This document shows positions 34,428 through 44,640 of a DNA stretch of 44,989 bases, piece by piece; the first letter of the stretch is position 1; every line of letters starts with the position of its first letter. Position numbers and translations under genes: made by a program. Source of the stretch: Ignavibacteriota bacterium (GTDB lineage: Bacteria > Bacteroidota > Ignavibacteria > Palsa-1295); contig PLYO01000043.1 in assembly GCA_003151825.1 (NCBI GenBank), positions 1 through 44,989 of the forward strand, written 5' to 3'. A model generated the notes under the pieces. That model saw only the letters and a list, made by a program, of their open reading frames with translations, did not search any database and was not told where the DNA came from.

Positions 34428-35105
34428 TTATTTTCCTAACTTATACGCCGTCAGGATTCGCGTCCAGTCAACGCTCATCGGTCCGCCATTGGTGGAACTC
34501 TCTTCTTGTTCTTTCACGAAGTATCCAAGGGTTGCTGAGTACCAATAACGGCGCATTATCACGGATGTATCTGGCACACCCAACGGGCCTTCGGCCATAA
34601 TGGTGATCGTCTCGCTGACCTGAGTGCATAGGAAATTAGTTCTAGCCGCGCTGATCGGCACTTCGCCTTCGTATTGAGTGCGGTATGTAACGCTGCTATT
34701 GGGGTCAACAATGCCTTTAAATTTTGTCGGAATTTCTTCCCCGGAATCTGGAGAAGGAGTGAATGAAAGATGGCTTCCGATTGGCAGCCGCAGCGTATCG
34801 CAGCAGCACCACATTACTGGTTTAAGGTCTCCGTCGATGAGAACGTTGAACGTGTCGATTGAAGTCGTAGAGAATCCATTCACCGTATCGGAGACGAGCG
34901 AAGCGTAAAACTCGGAGTTTGTCGTGTCCGTGATCGTTACTTGCTCCGTAAGTTGTTGGGCAGGAATTGTGTCCGAATAAGCGTAGATAAACGCACTTCC
35001 GTTCTGCGGCATAACGGCAGGAAGCACAGGCGTGGCAGGCCCCGTCGAGGTCTTACAGCCGGCGAAACAGACAATGCAACCGAGAAATAGAAGAAGTGTT
35101 TTCAT
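34428..35105 (-). CDS. Lipoprotein of unknown function
   Basis: 225 residues. MKTLLLFLGCIVCFAGC gives a lipobox (CFAGC) with lipidated Cys17. The mature part is Thr/Ser-rich and probably all beta (for example QLTEQVTITDTTNSEFYASL, TYRTQYEGEVPIS, YWYSATLGYFVKEQEESS). A CCC triplet occurs around residue 100 (VMWCCCDTLRLP). No family is recognised. It lies downstream of rpsA on the same strand, separated by a terminator and a palindrome, so it is probably transcribed from its own promoter. Confidence 0.72.
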   Translation of the reverse strand: MKTLLLFLGCIVCFAGCKTSTGPATPVLPAVMPQNGSAFIYAYSDTIPAQQLTEQVTITDTTNSEFYASLVSDTVNGFSTTSIDTFNVLIDGDLKPVMWCCCDTLRLPIGSHLSFTPSPDSGEEIPTKFKGIVDPNSSVTYRTQYEGEVPISAARTNFLCTQVSETITIMAEGPLGVPDTSVIMRRYWYSATLGYFVKEQEESSTNGGPMSVDWTRILTAYKLGK

Positions 35106-35160
35106 AGGTGTATTTTTTCTTCAATCGGATAACACCGATCAGGCGTAAAAGTTACAATCT

Positions 35161-35202
35161 AAAAACCAAAAGCGGTGGCCATCCTTCGATTGCCGCCGCT
35201 TT
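35161..35202 (-). terminator. Rho-independent terminator of rpsA
   Basis: AAAGCGGTGGC (35169-35179) and GCCGCCGCTTT (35192-35202) form an 11-bp stem with one G-U pair. On the minus strand it is followed by TTTTGGTTTTT, so it ends rpsA transcription. Confidence 0.75.
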
Positions 35203-35217
35203 CAACTTGTTGTGCTG

Positions 35218-35235
35218 ACCGGGTTAAAACCCGGT
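35218..35235. repeat. ACCGGGTTAAAACCCGGT palindrome
   Basis: Perfect 18-bp palindrome between the rpsA stop and its terminator, with partly symmetric flanks. It resembles dispersed REP-like palindromes and is unrelated in sequence to those at 3836, 20921 and 28242. Confidence 0.7.
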
Positions 35236-35244
35236 GTACACTCG

Positions 35245-37485
35245 TTATTCCTCGATCACTTCTGGAATTTCTCCCGGCGGGATCGGCGCGGGTTCCAGCA
35301 TTTCTTCGGGGAGATCGAAGTGCCCAAGCTCCTTCGGGCTGGGCGCTTGCTCTACGAGCGTAGCGAGATCGATCGCGGGTTCCGCAGTCGCTTCGCCGGT
35401 TGACGCTCCCGGCTCGGCCTTTTTGCGACCCTTGCCGCCTCGCGAGCGCGGACGGCGTTCAGGCCCGCCGCTAGTATTATCATGCCGTTTTTTCGACATT
35501 TCTTCCAATGTCTCTTTCGGAATCGGATGCTTGGCGTTGAATTCCTCGAGCGCCTGGCGATCCTGCGATTTCAGCCATTCAGTCGCGGAAAGAACTATTT
35601 TCTTGTTCTCGGAGTCGAACTCGATCACGCGAAAGTTCAGCATTTCATCGACATGGAACGAATCGCGAATATTCTTGATCGGGAAAAACGCGAGCTGCGA
35701 AACGGGAACGAAACCGTCCACGCCCATCGGCAATTCGACGATCACTCCCTTGTCGATAATGCGGACGATCTTGCCCTCGGTATCCTTGCCTTCGCCATAC
35801 ATGGTTTCGAGATTGTCCCACGGATTATCGAGCACCTGCTTATGGCCGAGCGAGATGCGGCGATTATCGAGATCGATGCCTAAAATCATCACGTCGATCT
35901 CCTCGCCTTTCTTCAATACTTCGCCAGGATGCTGGACTTTTTTCGTCCACGAAAGATCGCTGATGTGGACGAGACCATCCACGCCCGGTTCCAGTTCGAT
36001 AAACGCGCCGAAGGTGGTAAGATTGCGCACAATGCCGCGATGCTTCGATCCCATCGGATATTTTTCGAGGAAGAGCGTCCACGGATCGGGATCGAGCTGC
36101 TTCAATCCCAAAGAAATTTTCTTTTGGTCCTGATCGATATTGAGAATAATCGCTTCGGCATCCTGCCCGATCGAAACAATCTGCGAGGGATGCTTGATAT
36201 GCTGAATCCACGACATTTCGCTCACATGGATAAGCCCCTCGATGCCTTTTTCCAGTTCGATAAACGCGCCGTAGTCCGTCAACGAAACAACTTTTCCGCT
36301 CACGCGCTGGCCGACTTGATACCGCTGTTCGATGTCGGTCCACGGGTGCGGCATGAGTTGCTTCATGCCGAGCGAGATGCGCTTCTTTTGCTCGTCGTAA
36401 TCCAAGACGACAACGGTTACAACCTGATCGAGCTTGATGACTTCGCTCGGATGCGATACGCGGCCCCATGAAAGATCGGTAATGTGTACCAAGCCATCGA
36501 CGCCGCCCAAATCCACGAACGCGCCAAAATCGGCAATGGCCTTGACCGTCCCTTCGAGTACTTGTCCGCGCTCGAGTTTTTCGACAATCTCTTTCCGCTG
36601 ATCGAGAATATGCTCTTCGAGCAGCACTTTGTGGCTTACGACGATATTCTCTTGCGGGAAGTTAATCTTGACAACACGTACTTCCAGCGACCTTCCAAGG
36701 AACGAATCGAAATCGCGGACGGGCTTGGTGTCGATCTGACTGCCGGGAAGGAATGCCTCGACCCCCAACACCTCGACGACGATTCCGCCTTTAATACGGC
36801 GCAAGCATTTCGCTTCTAAGATTTCTCCGGATTTCTGCGCCTCGATAATCCGCTGCCAGGTGCGTGTGAATTCCGCCTGCTTGCGGCTTAAGACTAAACG
36901 CCCCTCGCGATCCTCGATCGATTCGAGATAGACCTCGACTTCGTCGCCAATTTTGATGCCCGGCGTCAGAACAAATTCATTGCGCGCGATCACGCCTTCG
37001 GACTTGAATCCAATATCTACTGTGACTTCATCGTCGGTCAGTAATACAATGTGCCCTTTGACAATCTGACCGTCGGCAAGTGTGGAAATGGACGTGCCGT
37101 ATAATCGTTCAAGCTCCGCGTGCTCTTCTTTGGTATAGCCGCCGCCGAGTTTGGTGTTCGGATCGAGAATGGTAAACTTTGCGCGGCCCGAGGAAGTGGG
37201 CTTTGCGCGCCCGTTACGCCGGGGATGCTCACTGACGCTTTTTATTTGCACCGATCCGGCCGCCGGGATCGGGTTTGCGCTTAGGTCCGCCATAAGAGGC
37301 GGCGTAGCGCCTGTCGTGGTGCCGTCGGGGATTGCGGGCTGGCCGGTCGCCGAGTTGTGTTCGAGAACCTCGGCATCCCGCGTGGCCGGTTCTGCGAAGT
37401 GCGTGGTGATCGGCTCTTCGAGCGTTAATGTGTCTGCGGTGTCCGCCGCCGCGAGCGATGTGGAAGTTTCAATGGATTCAGTCAT
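35245..37485 (-). CDS. rpsA: 30S ribosomal protein S1
   Basis: 746 residues, long for S1 (E. coli 557; Bacteroidota usually ~600). S1 binds mRNA and helps initiation, especially on leaders without Shine-Dalgarno sequences, which fits this lineage. Six OB-fold S1 repeats are visible: [101 protein letters not shown] and [19 protein letters not shown] ~135-residue N-terminal extension rich in Ala, Thr and Pro, and a ~95-residue tail with an Arg/Lys cluster then acidic end, account for the extra length. ATG 37483-37485. Confidence 0.96.
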   Translation of the reverse strand: MTESIETSTSLAAADTADTLTLEEPITTHFAEPATRDAEVLEHNSATGQPAIPDGTTTGATPPLMADLSANPIPAAGSVQIKSVSEHPRRNGRAKPTSSGRAKFTILDPNTKLGGGYTKEEHAELERLYGTSISTLADGQIVKGHIVLLTDDEVTVDIGFKSEGVIARNEFVLTPGIKIGDEVEVYLESIEDREGRLVLSRKQAEFTRTWQRIIEAQKSGEILEAKCLRRIKGGIVVEVLGVEAFLPGSQIDTKPVRDFDSFLGRSLEVRVVKINFPQENIVVSHKVLLEEHILDQRKEIVEKLERGQVLEGTVKAIADFGAFVDLGGVDGLVHITDLSWGRVSHPSEVIKLDQVVTVVVLDYDEQKKRISLGMKQLMPHPWTDIEQRYQVGQRVSGKVVSLTDYGAFIELEKGIEGLIHVSEMSWIQHIKHPSQIVSIGQDAEAIILNIDQDQKKISLGLKQLDPDPWTLFLEKYPMGSKHRGIVRNLTTFGAFIELEPGVDGLVHISDLSWTKKVQHPGEVLKKGEEIDVMILGIDLDNRRISLGHKQVLDNPWDNLETMYGEGKDTEGKIVRIIDKGVIVELPMGVDGFVPVSQLAFFPIKNIRDSFHVDEMLNFRVIEFDSENKKIVLSATEWLKSQDRQALEEFNAKHPIPKETLEEMSKKRHDNTSGGPERRPRSRGGKGRKKAEPGASTGEATAEPAIDLATLVEQAPSPKELGHFDLPEEMLEPAPIPPGEIPEVIEE

Positions 37486-37716
37486 GTAATGTGCTTATTG
37501 CCGGGCGGTTGCTAATGTTGAAAAAACGGCTTCCACGCTGCCCGTAACGCGCTTTTGCCGAGTGAATTGTAGCCTTCTTTTTTAAGGCGGGGTAAGAACG
37601 GAGACCCGGACGAAGTAGTGCCCAAGCAAGCGCAACCCATAAAAAACCCCTCTCCCAGCAGGGAGAGGGGTATAATCCTGGCTAAATCGAGTCCATCATG
37701 TTAATCACGATCGCGG
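37486..37716. other. Intergenic region with the terminator of the BNR gene
   Basis: Apart from the terminator at 37641-37670 and the presumed rpsA promoter region, nothing else stands out in these 231 bases. Confidence 0.4.
37641..37670 (-). terminator. Rho-independent terminator of the BNR propeller gene
   Basis: Perfect 10-bp stem CCCCTCTCCC/GGGAGAGGGG around AGCA (37647-37670), with six A at 37641-37646 that read as T6 on the minus strand, downstream of the gene at 37717. Confidence 0.85.
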
Positions 37717-39867
37717 TTATTCCTTCACCAATTTAACCGTTTGCGCTTCGCCGTAGGTGGTTTGGATGCGCGCGAAGTACGTGCCCGATGCCAACCCTTG
37801 CAGCGACATGGGAACCGAAAGATTACCCGGCTCTGCCACGCCCTCAAAACCTGCGGACGAAACCTGATGGCCCAGCACATCATAGAGATTGATGATTACG
37901 CGACCCTCCATACTTGCACTGAACGTAATCACGAAATTGTTGCCAGCAGGATTTGGCGAACACGATGCTTGGACTAAAGGTGTGGCGAGAGTTGTTTCTA
38001 TAGAGAGAGATACTATGCTGCGAAATACTCCGCCGGTCTCCTCCGGCGCAAACACTCTGCCATTCTTAGTGACCGCAAGGGAAATAACAGCCGCATTTCC
38101 ATCCGTCGAAAGGCCCGAACCGGTGATGTTCCAGCTTGCCCCGTCATTTGCGCTGAAATAAACGCTGTTGCCGATTGCGGCAAAAAGTTCTCCAGGGAAT
38201 GGCGTCGTCAGGCTCGACACTCCCATTGTTTCGATTCCATTGTTGGCCGGCTGCCAGGAGATCCCGCTATCGGTCGATCGAAACACTCCATGTCCGCCCG
38301 TGCCGATATAAAGAGTTCCCAAGTTATCGAAAACAATCGCGTGGATTGCGAGATCGGTCAGGCCATTGCTGGCCGACGACCAAGATTTCCCTTGGTTCTG
38401 TGACTGGAACACTCCGCCGGATGTTCCTATGAAAATATTTCCGTCTTCGCCAACTACCGCCGAGAGAACATTCGAATCCGAGAGGCCGATATTCGATGGC
38501 GGCAGCCATGACTGACCCGTATCTGTCGAACGAATCAGACCTTTTTCCGTTCCAGCGAATTCCATGCCGCCGGTTGCAGATACTACAATAAAATCAACTT
38601 GGTTATTTATTTCGGAATCAACCCTGTACCAGGAATTTCCATTGTCAGAAGAGCGATCAATACCAAAATGAGACCCAGATACAACACCTGCAAACATGAG
38701 ACTACGGGCCCCCGCAGTTATGGCGGCGGACGTGGTCGGACCACCCAAAGGCATCCAGGAACTTCCTTCGTCGTTCGATTGAAAGATACCTACACCATAA
38801 ATGTCCGCGAAAAGACTCCCGGAGTCATTGATGCAAAACGAAGATATTTCCAGCACCGGGAGACCGGAATAATCCGCCGACCAATGATCGCCTCGATCGG
38901 AAGAATGAAAGACTCCACCATTCTCATCGTAAGATGCGAATAACTGGCCGGTGGAATCAATGGCAATCTGCGATAGAGAGTAGTAAGGAAGTCCCGAATC
39001 GGCAGGGGTCCACGATGCTCCGTCGTTTTCCGAGCGGAAGACTCCGACGTCGCTTCCAACATAAATGTTTCCGGCAGGGTCGAAAACAATACTCTCGATA
39101 GCGGTGTCATACGCGACCGATTGACTTTGAAAACCGGCAGGAGTCCATGTGTTTCCTGTATCGGACGATTCGATGAGGCCGTTCTGAGACCCGGCAAAAA
39201 TCTCGCCCTTTGCATTCACCGCAAGCGCGTCGATTTCATTCCCATTGAAGATCGTTCCGCCAGTGTAGATTTGCTGCCAGAAAGCGCCACCATCCGTCGA
39301 TCGAAAGATGCCGTCGCCAAACGTGCCGGCAAAAATCGTTCCATTCCCGTTGATGACAAGGGCCATGACAGGAACGGTAATATGCAAAAGACCGCTGTCG
39401 ATGCTGGTCCAGGAATGGCCCCGATCCATCGAATGAAAAATCCCTCCGGAGTAAGCCCCGGCGAAAAGTTCGCCGTTCCGGCTGACTACAATCGTTTTAA
39501 TTCCAATTCCATGCACACCGGTCGTATCGGCTATCCACGTCGCGCCATCGTCGGTCGAAGAGTAAACGCCACTGTCGGTTCCCGCAAAGAGGTTATCGGC
39601 GCTATCCATCGTAAGTGCAAGAAGGATACGGTCTCCTAAGCCGGATTGCGTCCATGCATCGCTGCCAATGGATGATCGCGATACGCCGCCGGACGTTCCA
39701 AATTCGCCGGAACGCGTCCCCACGAATACATTCCCGGTTCTGCTAATCGCAAGTGGCCCGCAATTAGCAGGCGTGAGCGGGCCGTTCGCTGCTTCCCAAT
39801 ACTGAGCCGACGCCGTGCCGGCCTTGCCCGCGATAAAAAACAGTGTGATGACAATTAGCTTTTTCAT
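37717..39867 (-). CDS. Secreted BNR/Ycf48-type beta-propeller protein with T9SS sorting domain
   Basis: 716 residues. A signal peptide (cleavage after TASAQ) is followed by about 13 repeats of the type GNIFIGTSGGVFQSQNQGKSWSS, related in theme to the protein at 4025-6193. The last ~65 residues (VIINLYDVLGHQVSSAGF... GLASGTYFARIQTTYGEAQT) are a T9SS sorting domain nearly identical to that of the neighbouring upstream gene at 39871, although the rest of the proteins are unrelated. It starts 3 bases downstream of that gene's... stop side, so the two are a likely operon with the giant gene first. No catalytic motif is seen. Confidence 0.87.
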   Translation of the reverse strand: MKKLIVITLFFIAGKAGTASAQYWEAANGPLTPANCGPLAISRTGNVFVGTRSGEFGTSGGVSRSSIGSDAWTQSGLGDRILLALTMDSADNLFAGTDSGVYSSTDDGATWIADTTGVHGIGIKTIVVSRNGELFAGAYSGGIFHSMDRGHSWTSIDSGLLHITVPVMALVINGNGTIFAGTFGDGIFRSTDGGAFWQQIYTGGTIFNGNEIDALAVNAKGEIFAGSQNGLIESSDTGNTWTPAGFQSQSVAYDTAIESIVFDPAGNIYVGSDVGVFRSENDGASWTPADSGLPYYSLSQIAIDSTGQLFASYDENGGVFHSSDRGDHWSADYSGLPVLEISSFCINDSGSLFADIYGVGIFQSNDEGSSWMPLGGPTTSAAITAGARSLMFAGVVSGSHFGIDRSSDNGNSWYRVDSEINNQVDFIVVSATGGMEFAGTEKGLIRSTDTGQSWLPPSNIGLSDSNVLSAVVGEDGNIFIGTSGGVFQSQNQGKSWSSASNGLTDLAIHAIVFDNLGTLYIGTGGHGVFRSTDSGISWQPANNGIETMGVSSLTTPFPGELFAAIGNSVYFSANDGASWNITGSGLSTDGNAAVISLAVTKNGRVFAPEETGGVFRSIVSLSIETTLATPLVQASCSPNPAGNNFVITFSASMEGRVIINLYDVLGHQVSSAGFEGVAEPGNLSVPMSLQGLASGTYFARIQTTYGEAQTVKLVKE

Positions 39868-39870
39868 ATT

Positions 39871-42800
39871 TTATTCCTTCACTAATTTTAAGGTTTGCGC
39901 TTCGCCGTAAGTGGTTTGGATGCGGGCAAAGTACGTTCCCGATGCCAACCCTTGCAACGACATCGGAACCGAAAGATTACCCGGCTCTACCACCCCGCCA
40001 AAACCTGCGGACGATACCTGATGCCCCAATACATCATACAGATTGATGATTACGTACGCCTCTTTGGCAATACCAAACGAAATTACCGTTCCCTCACCCG
40101 TGGGGTTGGGGTACGCGGTGGCGTTGGAAATTATGCTCGGCTCGCTGCCCACGCTCGCGCCCAAAAGCGCAGCATATTTTAGCACGCTATCCAAGCCAAG
40201 CTGCTGCATGGTGTAAATGGTCGTATCGAACGGCACACTATCATGGTTTAGCCCGGGCCAGTTAAGGTAGGTCTCATACTGTGACCCACGGCTGTTTGTA
40301 TATAGCTCGCTGTCGTCTCCATTGACACAAAGTGGGTTGTGTTGAATCCAATAAATAACCGATAGCCCTTGATTCGTGGCAAGGTTCCCCAGCACATATG
40401 TTGTGTCACCATTCCCAAAGGTTCCAGATAACGCCTGAACGTCTGCGCAGAAGTATGCCGGATTTCCGGGATTCCATGCTAATGCTGAAAGCAGCCACTG
40501 TTGGTAATCGACTAGGCAATGCGGGAATGGCCCATCTCCACCGCCACCCACGTCTGAGGACATAATCCCGAATGCACTAGGAGAGTTGATGTTTTTCGGA
40601 CAGTTTTGTACGAAGTTCTTGAGGGTATCATAGGATTGAGCATATTGGGGGGGACGCTCAGATGCGTACCCCATTCCACGGTTGAACGATAGCTGGCATC
40701 CAGTGGGAACTGAATCCTGCTTCATCATCGACATCGGTTTTGGGCCTTTGGGTTGAGTTCGAGCACGGCTGCTTCCACAGGACGCCGTGAAGTGGCTTTC
40801 GACACTGAGGGTATGCGATGGAATAGGCGTGAAACAAACATTACTGGCGTTATACTGATGTATTCCAGTACACCAGAGTTGAAAACACGGGCAACAAACG
40901 GAGCCCATATTCGCAGGATCAATTGGATGGTTACTTGGGTCAATACCCCAGAAATTGAAATCAAGGTCGCCGAGGGCTGCTGAGGAAACGTCCTCTCCGA
41001 TAATGAGATATGCAGGCTCGTAATCGGAAATTCCGACAATTGGCTGGGTAAACATCCCCGGCAGAAGCTCCCCCAGATTACAAAGATACATATTGTTAAG
41101 AGAGTACTGCGTCCAGTCCCAGCCCTCATATGTATTTCCAAGAACTAAGATGGAATTGCTTCCAATGGTCATCATGCCCGTGGCCCAATCGTCGTAGGTG
41201 GCTTTGATTGTATTGAAACCGCCGTAATCGTCACCTCCCTCAAGTATGCTATGCACGCCTGAAAGGTCCAAGTAATTAGTCGCCGAGGGTGCAGTCACTT
41301 GGATGGCTTGAAAAATATCGTACGTGTGCGTTGACAAAGCGTAAGTATCGTCGAGGGAATCGAAGACAAGGAAGTTGTGCCCAAGTCCGTTCGCCGAGAG
41401 ATCAATCTCGCAATTATAAATCGCGTTGAGATTGATATATCCCGTATGATATTCCGTTCTTATTCCTTCGAGCGTATTATGCGTCGAACGCTTATCCGGC
41501 GGATGAAGATTTTGGATCGTGTTATTGCAAACGAAAGTCCGTGATGGTTGAATAACGTCATCAAAAGGGGTCGCCATAAGCCAAATCCCGTGAGTGTAAA
41601 CGGTGTCGTTGATAGTATTCCCGATAATATTACCCGTCGTGTTTTCGAAGCATATCGCTGCGGCATACTCGAAGTTCTCCGTGCCCGGATACCCCGGATA
41701 CACATTAGCCCAATTCTTACCGGTGAAATTGTTGTCCTCCACGGTGATAACGCCTTCCAGATCGGAGTAATCGTCTTCGTAATTGCCGTCTAATCCTTTG
41801 ATATAGATGCCATAGACGCCATCCGTGACATCGTCGGTATCGAGATGCGAATTGATGGTGTAAAAGTTGTTACTCGTGATGTTGATGGGCCGGTTGTAAT
41901 AGCTTTCATCGGCTCCGGTCGGGGCGTCCAGATTTTCGATGAAGATGGTTCGTCCATGCTGCTCGCGGAAGATGCAATTCTCGATGGTGATAGGAATCGT
42001 CGAAGGATCGACGTCGGAGGTCCAGGGTTTGATGACATGGAAATTGGCTGCGTTTAATTCGCAGGCGTTAAACAGGATTCCATCGAAGGGTTTTAATTCC
42101 GGCTCGGCCAGAATGACGCTTGCTCCATTGGTGTCCGCGTTGCCGAACCAAGAACCCAGTGCATCAAACTGAGGCAATGAGGGCACCCCAGCATCATAAC
42201 CGAGGATACTGACGATGACCGCCTGTGAATCGGCGGGGATATTTCCCTCGACAACGGACGTATCGAGCAAAGTAAAGCCATGGAGCGAGGCATGACCGGT
42301 AACGTGGCGAGAGTGCGGCGGGATAGGATAGACGTTCCCATCGTATAGCACACGGATTTCTCCTGGGAACGAACTTAGCAATTCCCCACCGGTGCCAATC
42401 CCGAAGTCGGCCCCGCCATGGATATTGATGATTGGCCTGCTGGCATCGGCAACACCCGCCAGCGAGATAATACCTCCTCCAAAAATAGGGTCGGTACCTC
42501 CAATGACAAACGGAGAGCTTAGGAGGTTTTCAGGTCCAGAGCGGGTTTTTATGGAACCATCGGTATTGTGGTTGGCGATAAGCCCATAATAATCGAAGAT
42601 CGAACCAGGTCCGATGGTAATGCCCTGACCGGTTGCTTCCGGATCGAAATTGCAATAAAAGTATGGCATGTCGGTAAGAACGGCCGCGAGGTCATCGCGG
42701 CCTAACGCTCCGATCTGGAGCACGACATTTTCGCCCAGGAAATTAAGCGTTCCTACATGAGGATCGAGAAAGCCCGTTGTTATTGGATAGAGGTCTCCCG

Positions 42801-44640
42801 GCTGCCATAAGCCTATGTTCCCGGTGTGATCGGATAGATTGGCGCCATAATTGGGGTCCGTCCAAATCGCCATGTGCATGAGATAGAGCACTTCGGCTCC
42901 TACCGTACCGCCGTGATTCGATCCTGTAACCGAGCCGTCGCTCACGGTGCAAATATCGGTCACGAGCGTGTTTTCGTCGATATTCTCATCGAAGGTTCGG
43001 TTCTGATCGCGTGCATAGTAGTGCACGTTATTTCCGGAACTATCTGCCAGCCAATGGACGTGAATGCCCATTTGATTGACGGCTCCGACGTACCAGTTAT
43101 TTGTCGGATCGTTTTCGAGCGAGCCGCCCAATTGATTGAGCACGAGCCGGGTGTCCTGATGAGAGGGATCGGGTGAGTACGTGGAGTAAAGATCGGGCCA
43201 GGCCGCTAACACGTCCGCGCCGCGAACGATGCAGAGCGGATATCTTGGCGAAGCGTCCACACCAAGATCGTATTGATAGAGGCAATGAAATTCATCGGTC
43301 TTGTGCCAGTTCGCCTGGTTGTCATAGGGATCGGCAAACGCGATGATGGGGGCGTCGTGAACTTGAGGGAACGATATCGCCGGAATGGGCGCGGGCGGCG
43401 CCATCATACTTCCCGCGACGTAATCCGCCGTTCCGGCGAGATGAGCCGGATCGTAAAAAATAAGCGCGGGGGTCAGCCCGGCAAGCGCCACACCGTTGTT
43501 GCTATTGACCATCGCATAGATTGCAAGCGAGGACGTGCCTCCGTAAATACTGTTACGGACGATTCGCGCATGAAAGGCATTGACCCATGTAATCCCGCTG
43601 CCGGGCGAGCCAATCGTGGGGTCCCAGAAGCTCTTTGCGAGCGCGGTCGGAAATGTGGTCCAACCGGCGCCGCTCCAAATCCCGTAATTAATGGCGTTCA
43701 CGCTGGGTTGAAGGTATGCCACGTCGAAGGCCGGCGATGGAATGCCAATCCGGTTATTGCGCGGATCGCAGGTGATGGTCGGGTATTTTCCGTCGTGGTG
43801 CATGCCGTCATCGACCATGATCGGCCCTATGGCGGGTGTGCCCGAACCAATCGGCACGGCCATCACCCAAACTTCTTTCTGGCCGATAAATTGCGGATGA
43901 TCCGTCGAAGCCCAAACGAAATAGTTGTAATACCCGTCGGAACAACAGTCGAAATTATCGCGGAAGTCGGTTTCGCTCACCACGGCGTGTGTCAGGAGTC
44001 CCACCGAAGTCGAAACATTCGGCCAGCTATGAATCGCGCTGGTTACCACGTGCATCGGCGGGACGGGATTGGTAAGGAACGAAAACGAAAGATTGACGTC
44101 CGAAGAAGTGAAGCCGAACAGCGTGAAAAATTGACGGGTCGTTTGGTCTGGCCATGCGAAGCCCGCCATGCCGCTCAGATTCGTTGTGGCTTTCACTTCG
44201 GCCGGTGATGTTGGGAACGTCAGCGTGTCGCATTGCACGACGCCGGGCGGAAAACATCCGGGATGGGTTGGATCCGAGACCACATATTCTGTCGATGGCT
44301 TATAGAGTCCGTTCGCAAGCAAATACCATCCGATGACGAATTTGCTCGTCGGCTCACCCGTGATTCCAGTTCCCTGCGTTCCACTGAGTGTCCATTGTCC
44401 GTAGGCATTGGCCGCGAGACAGGACATCGTGAGCTTCGGCGCGTCGTCATCGTCCATGCTATACCTGTCGCCAACGATCGTGCTTTGATGTCGGAAGTTA
44501 TATTCCGTATTCGATTGCGCTCGCAGCCCCGAAAGGCCGAAGAAGAGCAGCGCGCAAAACGTGAGCATGGCCGGGAACTTTCTTGAGATTATTCCACTAC
44601 CCTGCGATGCGATGCGATGCGATGTGATGCGAGTATTCAT
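39871..44640 (-). CDS. Giant secreted protein with beta-helix-like region and T9SS sorting domain
   Basis: 1589 residues from ATG 44638-44640; an upstream GTG at 44706 is rejected. The signal core is TFCALLFFGLSGLRAQ; ATG at 44566-44568 (Met25) is another possible start. Residues ~40-600 have no clear domain (propeller-like strands, VMAVPIGSGTPAIGPIMVDD). Residues ~800-1250 look like a right-handed beta-helix (pectate-lyase-like), with Asn/Gly ladders such as ITIENCIFREQHGRTIFIEN, NITSNNFYTINSHL and ITVEDNNFTGKN. The end is a T9SS sorting domain almost identical to that of the next gene. A GATGC pentanucleotide tract covers codons 4-12. Function unknown; surface adhesion or glycan binding is an inference. 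Confidence 0.82.
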   Translation of the reverse strand: MNTRITSHRIASQGSGIISRKFPAMLTFCALLFFGLSGLRAQSNTEYNFRHQSTIVGDRYSMDDDDAPKLTMSCLAANAYGQWTLSGTQGTGITGEPTSKFVIGWYLLANGLYKPSTEYVVSDPTHPGCFPPGVVQCDTLTFPTSPAEVKATTNLSGMAGFAWPDQTTRQFFTLFGFTSSDVNLSFSFLTNPVPPMHVVTSAIHSWPNVSTSVGLLTHAVVSETDFRDNFDCCSDGYYNYFVWASTDHPQFIGQKEVWVMAVPIGSGTPAIGPIMVDDGMHHDGKYPTITCDPRNNRIGIPSPAFDVAYLQPSVNAINYGIWSGAGWTTFPTALAKSFWDPTIGSPGSGITWVNAFHARIVRNSIYGGTSSLAIYAMVNSNNGVALAGLTPALIFYDPAHLAGTADYVAGSMMAPPAPIPAISFPQVHDAPIIAFADPYDNQANWHKTDEFHCLYQYDLGVDASPRYPLCIVRGADVLAAWPDLYSTYSPDPSHQDTRLVLNQLGGSLENDPTNNWYVGAVNQMGIHVHWLADSSGNNVHYYARDQNRTFDENIDENTLVTDICTVSDGSVTGSNHGGTVGAEVLYLMHMAIWTDPNYGANLSDHTGNIGLWQPGDLYPITTGFLDPHVGTLNFLGENVVLQIGALGRDDLAAVLTDMPYFYCNFDPEATGQGITIGPGSIFDYYGLIANHNTDGSIKTRSGPENLLSSPFVIGGTDPIFGGGIISLAGVADASRPIINIHGGADFGIGTGGELLSSFPGEIRVLYDGNVYPIPPHSRHVTGHASLHGFTLLDTSVVEGNIPADSQAVIVSILGYDAGVPSLPQFDALGSWFGNADTNGASVILAEPELKPFDGILFNACELNAANFHVIKPWTSDVDPSTIPITIENCIFREQHGRTIFIENLDAPTGADESYYNRPINITSNNFYTINSHLDTDDVTDGVYGIYIKGLDGNYEDDYSDLEGVITVEDNNFTGKNWANVYPGYPGTENFEYAAAICFENTTGNIIGNTINDTVYTHGIWLMATPFDDVIQPSRTFVCNNTIQNLHPPDKRSTHNTLEGIRTEYHTGYINLNAIYNCEIDLSANGLGHNFLVFDSLDDTYALSTHTYDIFQAIQVTAPSATNYLDLSGVHSILEGGDDYGGFNTIKATYDDWATGMMTIGSNSILVLGNTYEGWDWTQYSLNNMYLCNLGELLPGMFTQPIVGISDYEPAYLIIGEDVSSAALGDLDFNFWGIDPSNHPIDPANMGSVCCPCFQLWCTGIHQYNASNVCFTPIPSHTLSVESHFTASCGSSRARTQPKGPKPMSMMKQDSVPTGCQLSFNRGMGYASERPPQYAQSYDTLKNFVQNCPKNINSPSAFGIMSSDVGGGGDGPFPHCLVDYQQWLLSALAWNPGNPAYFCADVQALSGTFGNGDTTYVLGNLATNQGLSVIYWIQHNPLCVNGDDSELYTNSRGSQYETYLNWPGLNHDSVPFDTTIYTMQQLGLDSVLKYAALLGASVGSEPSIISNATAYPNPTGEGTVISFGIAKEAYVIINLYDVLGHQVSSAGFGGVVEPGNLSVPMSLQGLASGTYFARIQTTYGEAQTLKLVKE
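44606..44630 (-). repeat. GATGC pentanucleotide repeat at the start of the giant secreted protein gene
   Basis: Five head-to-tail units: GATGC x3 (44606-44620), GATGT (44621-44625), GATGC (44626-44630). It lies 8 bases inside the coding sequence; as the unit is 5 bp, loss or gain of one unit shifts the frame. Confidence 0.8.

Noticed and set aside
35234-36133. 299-codon plus-strand frame opposite rpsA
   Set aside because: Antisense to highly conserved S1 repeats; Ser/Arg-rich shadow translation.
43273-44208. 311-codon plus-strand frame opposite the giant secreted protein
   Set aside because: Arg/Gly/Val-rich shadow composition, no signal peptide or domain; the minus-strand frame continues through with beta-helix and sorting domain features.
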